From: Psoroptes ovis
Taxonomy: Eukaryota; Arthropoda; Arachnida; Sarcoptiformes; Psoroptidae
Assembly: GCA_002943765.1 (NCBI GenBank)
Contig: PQWQ01000002.1
Span: 124,001-188,000 of the forward strand
Length of the DNA stretch: 64,000 nt
Direction: 5' to 3'
Shown here in pieces: positions 1 to 11,429 of the stretch (the first letter of the stretch is position 1; each line of letters starts with the position of its first letter). Made by a program: the position numbers and the translations under genes. The notes under the pieces were generated by a model that saw only the letters and a program-made list of their open reading frames with translations, did not search any database and was not told the DNA's origin.

Positions 1-91
1 TAAATCTATAGACTGCATTGAATTTGCATAAGGAAAATGTAAACAATTTTTTTCTCGAAAAAAATGTTTGAAACAGAATTGTTTAAATATA

Positions 92-171
92 TTAGGTTGT
101 CCGAAAAGTTTCTGCCGATTATATCGTAGGAAATCATAGGAAAATCGGCCCGAACTTACCGGACAACCTAA
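92..171 (-). mobile_element. mariner-like MITE 1, class A (reverse)
   Basis: An 80-bp element starts TTAGGTTGTCCG and ends CGGACAACCTAA, flanked by TA on both sides. The core is the reverse of the class A core. The TA target duplication and end sequence fit Tc1/mariner; there is no transposase inside. Confidence 0.9.
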
Positions 172-906
172 TATTTTATTTGTGATCAATTCTATTCTAT
201 ATTTCAGACTGTCTTAAATAGCTTCAATTGATTTGATTTTGATTTCGATGATGTCTGTATGCTGTGTATGTTCAAAAGTTATTATTATCATCATTATTAT
301 TCGACTAATAATAATAATAACACAGCCAACAATTGATGATACTTTGATACTAAAGAAATTAAATAAATAAATATTCAATTGATTTCACTGTGTTTATTTG
401 ATATTCGTATTTGTATTTTTGCAAATTTTTCTCCCTTCCATTTTACGAATATAAATAGTTATTCGTTGAAATTGTTATGATAATTTGCAAATGATATATT
501 TAGTCTATTTTTTTCCAATATGTTTGATACAAGAATTTTTCGATTTTTAAAAATATCATCAAACATGTTAACCATACATCATTGATTGTTGTATTCATCA
601 TCATCATTATGATCATCATTACAAATCATTACGAATATCAAATACGGATCGATTTTATAATTTGATTCGATCGTAAACATGTTTTCATGTTCTTATTTTA
701 TTTAGAGTTTTGTTATGGCTAAAACCTTTCAAAAAAATGATGACTTTGTTTCATAAACAAACATTTTTTTCCAGTTTGACTGTTTGTTGAAGACAAAACA
801 ACGATCGAAGAATATTATTCAAATGATTCAAAGTTGATTTTTGAATAAACTGATTTGAGACGTAATTTGAATTGTAAATCAAGCTCTGTGAATCAAAAAT
901 CTTTTA

Positions 907-987
907 TTAGGTTGTCCGAAAAATTTTTCGCCAGTTATATCGTAGCGAATCATTGGAAAATCGGCAAGAACTTTTCGGACAACCCAA
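907..987 (-). mobile_element. mariner-like MITE 2, class A (reverse)
   Basis: 81 bp with TA flanks. Left end is canonical; right end reads AACCCAA, one change from the consensus. Core contains TATATCGTAG, the reverse class A orientation. Confidence 0.9.
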
Positions 988-1768
988 TACAATCATTCTG
1001 GTTCATAGTATTTGCATCAAACTCTTGTCAATGACCAGATTCATTCCTATTTCTCGCTCTGTGCATGTGTTAAATATTGTTTGTCCTATGATAATGATGA
1101 CCAAATTATGTTGATTTTATGAAAACAGAACCTAAAAAGTCTATGGGCTTAAAGTCTATTCATGTTTTATTATTGAAAAACAAACAAAACAGATGAAATA
1201 AAATAAAATAAAATACCATTTATATTTACTTTTTATTCCTTTTATTGTGTAAATGTATTATATTAACACTGAATTGTAAAAATATATATTCAAATTAGTT
1301 ATTCTTGAATTTCACGTTTTTTTCCATTCTCTGTCGATGCACAAACACCAAGCAACTTTTAATATAAATATAACAAACATGTAAATACATGCATTGACAG
1401 AAATGTAAATAATCAAAGTTAGCCCAAACATACTGAAAAAACCGAGGCACAAAGTCCAAATAGGATTAAATAAATGTCCGGTTCTTGTGCTTGTAGCATG
1501 AGATGTATGTAGGGGGACTATGCACACAGGGATATAGAAATGAAAATGACAATAAAAAATCATTTTTTTTTCTCCTCAAAGAATTTGAATTTACGAAATA
1601 ATGCAAATCAATTTACTGATTGAATAATTTTGCTTTCATCACTGCTGTTATTGTTGTTGTTGTTGCTGCTGCTAAATATTTGAATATACACAACAATAAT
1701 AATGTTTATCTATCTATTAGTTTATTTATTGATTTTGAAACATTGTATCAGTGCTACTATTATTATTA

Positions 1769-1851
1769 TTAGGTTGTCCGAAAAATTTTTTGCCGTTTAT
1801 ACCGTAGAAAATCATTCGTAAATCGGCAGAAAAACTTTCCGGACAGTCTAA
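1769..1851 (-). mobile_element. mariner-like MITE 3, class A (reverse)
   Basis: 83 bp, TA flanks, inserted in an ATT run. The right end ACAGTCTAA has drifted from ACAACCTAA, suggesting an older copy. Confidence 0.88.
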
Positions 1852-2051
1852 TATTATTGGATAAATTGATTTTCACTGGTGGATAAATCGGATTTCCAAT
1901 TTTCTTCTGTGCGCAAATTTTCACATTTTTTCACACATCCGTTTCATCAATTTGTGATGCATTCATTTTTCATTCAATTCACTGTGATTCAATTCTATTG
2001 AATTCATTTTAAAACTCACATTTTTCGATTAATTTCCCAAATAACAAAGTA

Positions 2052-2131
2052 TTAGGTTGTCCGAAAAGTTCATTCGGCTTTACCGGTAGAGTTGTTCATG
2101 AAAATCGGCCATAACTTTACGGACGACCTAA
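2052..2131 (+). mobile_element. mariner-like MITE 4, class B (forward)
   Basis: 80 bp, TA flanks. The core reads CATTCGGCTTTACCGGTAG then GTTGTTCATGAAAATCGG, a class B core. Only the outer ~19 bp of each arm pair. Confidence 0.9.
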
Positions 2132-3520
2132 TAGTTTTCCTAAAATGAAAATGTATTAAATTAATAGTAAAAGAACGAGATAAAAAAATAGAAAATGAAA
2201 AATAAAAGTTAATCAAATTTATTTCATATTTTTTACCTTTCGAATTCAAATTTTGTTCAGGTAAAAAAAAATGAATTTAAACCAACGACAACAACAGCAG
2301 CAGCAGTAAATAATGAAATATTTGAATCCCTTTGTATGATGCATGTCTGTGCTTGAGTGTATGTGACCATGGTAAAACATGTTTGTCAATATTATACGAA
2401 ACTAGATGATAAACAATTAATATTTATTATATTTGTCGTTGTTGCTCGGGTAAATCTTGTTAAATAAAGGTTAGATCCTGTGTTCCTAATTCGTATTGTT
2501 TTGTATTTGAAATTGTTTGTCCTAAATTTTTTCATTTTATTTATTTCATTTTCTCATATTTAATAATATAATTTTATGATATTTAACCTTTTCATTTCTA
2601 CCATTTTTCCCATTTTTATTATTCATAATTCTTTTGTTTTTGTGTGGAATTTTTACGAGTATTAAATATTATTACCATTATTATTATTATTTGCTTATTA
2701 ATATTCTTTGTGATCTTTGATCATATATGTGTGTGCTTTCCTATTATTATTATTGCTATTATTACATTGAAAAATATAATAATAAAAATCAAGTGTACCT
2801 CGTTCATAAATGAAACGTTTTTCTTTTTCATAAACCTTTTGAAACATTCGAAAACATTAGTCTCTTGTTTTGATCACAAATGAAAATGGATAGAGACATG
2901 GAGGTTAGAAAATAAAAATAAAAAAAGAATGAAAATGGATATTAATTAATTGTGACCGACATCTGAATTTCCAAAAATTAAAATGAATGATAATAAAAAG
3001 GAGAATTTGGTGAAGGATTTTCCCCTTCATTTCAAGATTCAATTCATTCATATTCTTTCGAATGAATATTTTCTCAAATTCCAAGTCAATTTAATAATAA
3101 ATATGCTTCTAGTGTTTTGATGGAAAATTAGACATTAAAAGACATTCAAGAAATAAAATATTGACCAGTCAGTCACAGTAAATAGTGAGCATATCATCCA
3201 TTTATTCAAATGACACACTCATATACTGATTAAAAAAACAAAAGTAATAATTGTATTCATTCATTTTACTTTCCGAATAATAATAAACTAAATGATGGTA
3301 ATGATAATATTAATCTAACAATTTGATTTTGATGACAGCTATAGTTAGTTAGGGCTTATTTGATCCCATAGAATTATTGTGGAAGAATTTTGAATTTTTA
3401 TTTCTCTCGAACAATTTACAATTTTTTTTCTACACATTTTTCCATTGGACATTTTTCACTGGTACATAGTCTTTTCAATAGTGGATACTTTTGATAGTTT
3501 TTATTTTTTTTCCGTAGATA

Positions 3521-3603
3521 TTAGGTTGTCCGAAAAGTTCTTGCCAATTTTCTTGATGATTTTCTACGAAAATAACCGGTAGAAAACTTTGCGGACAACT
3601 TAA
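3521..3603 (+). mobile_element. mariner-like MITE 5, class A (forward)
   Basis: 83 bp, TA flanks, class A core with ATTTTCTACGA. The right end is GGACAACTTAA. It lies just before an ATT/AAT microsatellite. Confidence 0.9.
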
Positions 3604-4029
3604 TATTTTAACTGTAATAATAATAATAATTATTATTATAATAATAATGCTAATCAAAAACTATATAAATTTTATTTATTCAATGTTCGTGATTTGAATG
3701 AATAAATGAAAAAGAGAAAAAATAAATTTTTATTTCATTTTTATCCATTCATTTGGATGTGACATATTTATTCTTTTCATTTCATTTCTATTAAATGAAA
3801 TTATTCCGAATTTAAAACCAATTCACAATTCAACATTCAATTAGTTTTGAATTTTTCTAATATTTCTAATTTTCGAAAATAAATGAAAGTGAAAGTAAAG
3901 TGTGTACGAACACACACACACACACGAATACAATTATCATAATTTGAATCAATCAATCGAAATTTTTAGATTGTCGAAACTATCGAAGATTATCGATCTA
4001 TTTATTGATTCAATTATGATAAAATTATA

Positions 4030-4110
4030 TTTGGTTGTCCTATAAGTTCTTGCTAATTTTCAAATGTTTTTTTCATTAGTAAATCGGCAAAAACTTTTAG
4101 GACGACCCAT
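4030..4110 (+). mobile_element. mariner-like MITE 6, diverged A/C hybrid
   Basis: About 81 bp with left end TTTGGTTGTCC and right end GACGACCCAT. The CCTATAAGTT end resembles class C, the TCGGCAAAAACTT arm resembles class A, and the middle is T-rich and unlike either. Probably an old or recombinant copy. Confidence 0.75.
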
Positions 4111-5162
4111 TAGAAACAATTTTGATAAAATGTGAAAACTTTTTTTGAACCAAAAACCCAAATGGTCGCTTCCAATTTGATTTGAATTAGTTTTTCTTGG
4201 TATTTTCTATGTGAAAATTGGAAGCGAAAAATTCCTTGTTTCAGGAATACTTGGTCATTTTTGACTCGTAACCCGCATGCAACTCGTCACAAGTTCAAAT
4301 GCATCAATAATTTCTGAACTTTGGGATAATTATCGTCTTCGATTCAAGTTCAATTTTCAATTTTTAATTGTTTGTGCTTTGGTTTGAATAACATTGTTTC
4401 TTTCCTTGTTTTGTATCCATGATTTTCATTTGAAAAATCCATAAAACAATTGTAATAAATGAATTTTCCTTCAATTTACCTCGTATTCCCTGAACAACAA
4501 TTTTTGATTGGATTCCTTTGATGAAATCGCATAGGTTGAAATTGCTTATGAAAATAAGTTTTTTTTTTTTTTTGAATGTTTCAAATTGTTCTTATTTTCC
4601 TGAATAATGAAAAAAACATTTAAAATTTGATTGTTGAATGAAATTCTTTCGGCAAATTCGACCATTTTTGTATTTTGAATTCAATTTTCTCGACTTTTTC
4701 GTACAAAAAAGCTGGAACCAATTCATTTCAACTCTTTGGAGAGATGCTGAAACAGCAATAAAATGAAATTCTCCATGCTTCATTCTTCTTCTCGTTTTGT
4801 TTAATGTTTACATGTTTAATTGCAATTTAAACATTAGATTTTTCCACCCTCCTTTCTTAGGACAAAGTAAATTCCAATATTTACAATTCAAAGACACTGG
4901 AGGAGAAGTGAGAGGAGAATTTCGTTTCATTCATTCCCAAATTATTTCCAAAGTCAATCAGGAATATAAGAAATACCCGACGAAAGGCTTGAAATCGATT
5001 GTTCCCACTATTTTTATAAAGAAGCATAAATGAGATTAATTCAAATGTGTATGTTCTTCATTCATTCATTCATTCATTATTCGAAACCAAAATGTTTTTC
5101 CGATCATATCACGTACGGTTCATGTTATTTTTGTTTCATTTTATCATTCATTGTTTTATCAA

Positions 5163-5241
5163 TTAGGCTGTCCGAAAAATTCTGGCCGATTTTTGTGAAT
5201 AACTCTTAGGAATAAGCGGAATAACTTCTCGAGCAACCTAA
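5163..5241 (-). mobile_element. mariner-like MITE 7, class B (reverse)
   Basis: 79 bp, left end TTAGGCTGTCCG, right end GCAACCTAA. The flanks read AA and TT rather than TA, so the target duplication has decayed. Core is reverse class B (CTGGCCGATTTT...AAGCGGAATAACTT). Confidence 0.83.
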
Positions 5242-7077
5242 TTGCATTCTTATTTTCTATTAATTCGTCGATACACAAATGGATTGGAATATTCCAATGA
5301 ACAATTTTATCAAACATGGAAATAATTGTTCATTCTTTCATTGAAATTATACAAAATTATTCTTTTATTTTTTCTCCTTTTATTTTCTTCTTAAAATTAT
5401 ATCTTTTGGCCAAATATTCTTTTGCAAATTCCATTTCATTCATTTTTCAATTCCATAAGTTTCATTAATTAATGGGCGAAACAAATGAAGAAACAATTTT
5501 CGATTCGATAGAAACTTTCAAAAATTCTCAAAAAAAAAAAAAAAATGGCAGAAAAAAAAGGCGGCTGATTTCTCTGTTCTGTTTCTTTTATTTGAAACAG
5601 GGAAAAATTTATTCTGCCATTTTCATTCATTCATTAAATTCATTGAACCATAAATGTTATTGTTGTTGGAATTACAACCAAAATGAAATGATGTTACAAT
5701 TTTTACCCATTTCTATTATTATCATCATCATCATCATATCGATTCAATTATTATCATTGTCGTCATTTATTGATGATCATAATAATAATAATGATGATGA
5801 TGATGATGAACATTAAATATATTCTTTTGTTTTTATTCTTGCGATGAATTATTGAATAATACTGAGACAGAGAGAGACTTTGACTTGTAAGACTTGTAAT
5901 AATATTAGAGAAAATCAAAAGAAATGAAAAAGAGACAAGAAAATCGACCTCATTTCTTCGAGGTCTTAGAGTTCTTATTCTTAGAGTTTATTATTATTGA
6001 TATTAGACGAAATGTAATGACTAAAATTTCATTAAAAGATAATTCATTTCGCTTTTTCCTCTTCTATTCTTGAATTTAATATGTTATCATTTAAAAGAAA
6101 ATATTTCGCCAGATTTTCTTTAAGACGAAAAAAAAAATGAAATGAAATGAAATTCAATGAAACATATGAAAGAATTAGAAAAAATTGATGACAATAGAAA
6201 AATTGAATGAGTTGAATTCCAATGACAAAAATTGAATGAATTGAATTCAAATGAATCGTCATTTATATTTCTTAGAATAGGAAAAATCAATCATATCATA
6301 AGAAATACGAGCAAAGAAGATGAAACAATTGAAATTTTCAAATTTTAAATTGACATTTTATTCCATTTCTTTGAATATTCTTGAATTGAATCCATTAAAA
6401 TTTAAAAAAAATGGGAAAAAATGTCAATTTTTCAATTGAAAACTCATGAAAATCTTATGAAAATCAAAATTTTAAAATTATTTTTTCCATCTTAACTCTT
6501 TAACCCTTTAAAAATTTGAATTTAAATAATTTTTTGCCCCTAAATCATTCGAAAAATGTCGATGCGTGTGGGCTTTGTGTTTCATTTGAATTTTTCAAAA
6601 AATTGAAGAAAACAACAATTTCGAGAATGACTAATGGAAAATTCATTTTTCTCAATTATTAAGAGGGCAAAAATTTCCCGAAAAAAAAAACAATAATCTT
6701 CAAAATTATTTGTGAAAATTTGAAATTTTTTACTTTTCAAAAGCAATTTGCATCAATTTATTTCTTGTATTTAGTAATCGATTCTTTTTTTTTTTTGAAT
6801 CATTTTCCAATTTGAAAATTGGAGAAATTTTGTTTTTCTCATTCATTTTTCAAAAATGAAAAAATTACACGGTTGAATTGACAAATGTCTATTCAGTAGT
6901 AGTGAAGTAATGAGATGTATAGTCTTTGAAAAATTCGTTCAAATGTGATTGAATTTCATTTCATTTTTTTTAAATTTAAATTTTTTCACTTGAATTTACT
7001 GATTCTGATTCATTTCCTTACTATCTTTCTTCCAGAAAAAAAATTGATTCAATTTTTTTCTTCACTTTGAAAATATA

Positions 7078-7157
7078 TTAGGCTGTCCGAAAAGTTCATT
7101 CTGCTTATTCGATAGAGTTGCTCATGAAAATCAGCAATGACTTTTCGGACAACCTAA
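7078..7157 (+). mobile_element. mariner-like MITE 8, class B (forward)
   Basis: 80 bp with left TA flank; the right flank is CA. Class B core with GATAGAGTTGCTCATG. A short spurious open frame at 7118-7354 begins inside it. Confidence 0.88.
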
Positions 7158-7517
7158 CATATATCATCGATTATGATTCTGATTGTTTACAAGAAAATAT
7201 AATAAAAAATATATCACCAATTTCCCTTACTTTCTTTATTCTTCAATTCATTTCACAATTGTTCATCGTATTTTTCCACTTCGTCAATTTGTTATTTATT
7301 AGAAATTTTGGACACTTTTTCAATTTTCATTCGACAAAAAATTCTGGTCCCTGAAGTATTCAATGAGAACTTTGAATTGAATTGAAAAATGAAAAATAGC
7401 TGACTGATGAAATTTAAAAATCAATTTTTTTTTCGATAATTTTGAAATTATCAAAGTGAATTCATCTGTATTATTAATAAATTCACAAGAAAAAATATAT
7501 CGAAATCAATGAAAATA

Positions 7518-7596
7518 TTAGATTGTCCCATAAGTTATTGCCGTTTTTCGAATGAAAAAAATATATAATACGGCAAGAACTTATGGGACAACTATA
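7518..7596 (+). mobile_element. mariner-like MITE 9, class C
   Basis: About 79 bp. Ends are TTAGATTGTCCCATAAGTT and AACTTATGGGACAACTATAA. Both arms carry the same CCCATAAGTT variant, and the CGGCAAGAACTT arm pairs with AAGTTATTGCCG, so almost the whole element can fold. Confidence 0.87.
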
Positions 7597-9218
7597 AATA
7601 GACGAATCAAATCAAATCAAAGCTAAAATTCTTGAATCAAATTATTTGAAATCAAAAAAAAAAGTGAATTACTTAGTTTTTGATTCAAAAAAAACTTTGA
7701 TTTCCATTTTTTACTTTAATTTGATTTAAATTTTGATTCATTTCATTTCGGTACATTACTGCAAATATACCCAAAACCTTAGATCTAATTGATGATTTCT
7801 TCATTATTTGAAACGTAGAAAACTTTGATCATTTGATAATTGGTCATTCATTTTGATGCCGAACAAATTATTTTGGCAGTCAAAAAAAAGTACCGATTCG
7901 AACGTGTGGTCCAATAGTCTGTGATACAATAAATAGATGAATAGTCAGCAACTAACAGATGTCAAAAATCATTCAACCAGAATTTTGTTTTAATTGCTTT
8001 TAGTCGAAATTTTTCGTTATTTTCAATTCCTAGACACTAAACATTACACATTTTATGTTCAAAAATTTTTTTCAAATATTTCTTGATGATTGAATATATT
8101 CTCATATTGATAATTGATTATAATTGATTATTGGTTTTTTTTTTGAAGGGAAGCAAATATGAAAATACATTTATTTATTTATTTACATTTTTCCCTCAAC
8201 AAATTTTAATAATTACCTTCAATTCAATGGCTGAAAATCATTTAATTTTATGGTCCAATTCAAATGTAAAAAATGACCGAAAAAATCAAAATCTGAAAAT
8301 TCAATCGTAACGAATCGGAATTGTGTGGATAAAGTGTCCGTGTATTCTCAGTGTTCATTTTAAGTTGAAAAAATTCACTGATTTTGAAGACTCATAGAAG
8401 TTTTACCACAAAATGAAACGAGATTAATTATTAATCATGAATGTGATATCGGAATTAGGACCAAAATGACATTTGTTTATTTATTTATTTCGTTGTTTCG
8501 ACAAACAATCAATGTGTACATTGTGTATGATGCAATTTGATTTAAACCAAAGGTTTTTTTGCGTTTCTTTTTGAAGAAAAAGAAAAAAATAACCAAAACT
8601 TTTGATGTAATTAATCGATTTTCATTGTCATTTTTGACTTTTGTATTTTGTATTTTAATCATCATTTAAAACTCAAAGACACAAATTTGTGTCAATTTTC
8701 TTAACTTTTAAATAAGAAAAATAATGAAAAACTCAATCAATTATTGATTTACCATGTGAATAAAAGCTACGAAAATTGTGACATGTTTTGCCTATTATAC
8801 TTGTTTGAACTTTTATAACTTTTAGCTTTGTCAATTTGATTTTAAATTCAAGTTGAATGTCTTCTTGCTTTGTTTTCTTTGAATTTTTTCATTAAATTTA
8901 AACTTTTTCCATTGTGATTATCATCATTTAACTGAGCTGAAAAATCTTTTTTTGTAACTTTTTAAAATTTGTTTTTGATGAATTCCTTGTATAACTATAA
9001 CTTTCACCCAAGAAAAAACTAAACACACGAAGAACATTATTCAGAGAATCCGTTGAGAATTTCGACACCAAGAGAAATTTTTACGAAATAAAACAAGCGA
9101 AAAGCTTACATATCAAAGCTGCTAATCATCCAAAAATGTACCATGTTCTACAATTCAAAGCAATGGATGCTTTGAATTCTCTAAAATTCCTTTGGGTGTT
9201 TTACTGCTATTTATTTTA

Positions 9219-9298
9219 TTAGGTTGTCCGGAAAGTTCTGGCCGATTTTTATGAACAATTCAATTGAATAAGCAGAATGAACTTCTCGGACAACCTAA
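9219..9298 (-). mobile_element. mariner-like MITE 10, class B (reverse)
   Basis: 80 bp, TA on both sides, canonical ends, reverse class B core. Its left end supplies the TAG that closes the weak open frame 9001-9222. Confidence 0.9.
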
Positions 9299-9655
9299 TA
9301 GTTAAACATAATTGGTCTTTTTCTCTGATTCTGGTTATATGGTTCTATGGTTAAGAATTTCCACAGATTTTCATTCAATTTTTCAAGCTTTTTGTACGAC
9401 TATTTGCATCCTAAAAATATCCGATATCTTTGAATTCTTATCATTAATCATTTGAATAATCATCCTACTACGTCTATTGATTTTCATTTTCAATTTTTTC
9501 ATTTTTTGTCACCAAAAAGACAATTTTTTCCAATTTTTCTGATTTAGATCTTTAGTCATTAGATTTATTTATTTATTGATCATCAGAGTTGATTTTCTTT
9601 CTATTTATTTCATTTGACATCATTATTTTTCCCAGTTATGACTATTCAAAAGATA

Positions 9656-9736
9656 TTAGGTTGTCCGGAAAGTTTTCGCCGATTTTTCAATGATTTTCTA
9701 CGACATAACCGGTAAAAAACTTTTCGGACAACCTAA
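9656..9736 (+). mobile_element. mariner-like MITE 11, class A (forward)
   Basis: 81 bp, TA flanks, canonical ends, core TTTCTACGACATAACCGG. It is the last MITE before the gene cluster; none follow until 17634. Confidence 0.92.
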
Positions 9737-11429
9737 TATATTTCTATATTTTTTTTTGAATAAGATAAACATCTAAATAATAGAAATAGAAAAGAATCAA
9801 AGTTATAAATTGCTTTTGATTTCCTTCTATTTTTTTGAATTCTTTATTATTCGAAGTATTTTCTATTGTTGGTCATTTTTTCTTACATTATTATTATGTT
9901 CAAAGATATGCATTCAAATGCATTCGAAAGATATTATCAGATGATGATCAAGAAATGAAAATTGAATATACAAAGTTCCTTTTCAATTTTTGACCAAAAA
10001 AAAAAAAAAAAATGAAAAGAAAACAAAATTAAAGCCATTTCCTATGGCCATTTTTCGATAGAAAATAAATTATTCTATTAAATATAATGGGGTGTGTGTG
10101 TGTGTTTGAGATATATTTGCTTTGATATATTTTCTAGAATTTGGAATAGAATTGAAGTGTCAATTCATTGATTCGTTCGATCGATTTTTCTTCTTTTTTG
10201 TGTTGTTCATTTACAAAAATTAATGAGAATCAAGAATCAAGAAAATCATCGATTAATGGATTGTGGTGACCCTAAATCGATTGATTTTCTATTTTATTCT
10301 GTTCTGATAATCTTTGGCATTCAATTTACTAGAATAAATGAATGAATGAATGAAAAATGTAATCATAAATTGAATTAAAGTCATTTTTTCCAATGGAAAT
10401 CATTAACCATGCTTTTTTCAAAGCGACCAAAATCAAAAAGATAATCAATCAGTTAATTATTTGAATTATTTTCATTATTTTCGATTAATAAAACTTGTCA
10501 TATATTTTCAATACGATTTAGACAATGCGATTAAGACAAAGGAAACTCCAAAATCAATAATCGATCAATAATCAAATAAATATTATCAATTTTTTTGATT
10601 TATTTCGATTCGATTGGAAACTTTGGATTGTATAAAACTTTCGATTTGAATATTTACGATCAGAACTTGTGAATTTATTATTATTATTGTTTCATTGGTC
10701 CAATTTGAAACTATTTTTTTTTTTTTGAAAATAATCTAATATATTCATTTTGATATAAATAAATCAAGATCAGAATCATTATTTTTTTTGAAATCAAAGT
10801 GGATTCATTACCAATCTATATTCATTTATATTTGCTTGAATTTTCCTTTCTTCATTTGATTTTGAAATATCAAAATTGAATCAAGAATGTTTTTGAAAAA
10901 ATAAACAAAAATTTAAAGATTTTTTTTCCTCTTCGAAAGTATTTGCATTCATTTATGTTTATTGATTACCAAGGATTATGTGGTTTTATTTTTCTACTTA
11001 TTTTTGGTTTATTTTCCTTTGGAATTTTTCATTTTCTGTGTATTTCATTTCATTTATTTTCATCTAGTTCAGTTTTTATGCTGGAAATTTTTGTTTTTTC
11101 TATGAAAAAAACTATAAATTTGTTCATTTCCATGAACATTCATTTCAATTTTCAATGTAATTCAGTTTTTTCTATTTTAGATTATTGAAATTTTGATCTT
11201 AAATTTCTCCTGAGTTTTATGACAAAATTTTTCAGTATAATAAACGATAATAACTGTCTGTGTGTGTATTAATAAACAATGATTTTATGTGGATTAAAAA
11301 TTCAATTTTTTCAAGAGGTTCTCTTCACCATTCATTATTATGATTTGAATTTGAACATTTTTCATTTTATATTTTCGATTTTTGGGCTTTGAATTTAAAT
11401 TTTCTTCTTTTTTCTTTATTCAATCATAG

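Larger units (their letters stand above)
1..11429. other. gene-poor, MITE-rich region upstream of the Ig gene
   Basis: No coding exon could be supported here. The stretch is AT-rich with many ATT/AAT and CATT runs and carries eleven mariner-type MITEs listed separately. Because the first visible exon of the downstream Ig gene starts inside a codon, at least one earlier exon with the signal peptide must exist; it may lie here or further left, so much of this region could be intron. Two weak protein-like stretches (4638-5033 and 9001-9222) are discussed as findings. An open frame near 10954 with a hydrophobic start was considered as the signal exon but has no good donor. Confidence 0.6.

Noticed and set aside
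5472..5816. 114-codon plus-strand frame
   Set aside because: Contains a long A run, Ile runs from ATT/ATC repeats, and Asn/Asp runs from AAT/GAT repeats; looks like an open repeat tract.
10943..11188. Open frame with a hydrophobic start upstream of the Ig gene, tested as its signal-peptide exon
   Set aside because: No consensus donor in the needed phase follows the hydrophobic part, and the composition is that of AT-rich filler (Phe, Ile, Ser).
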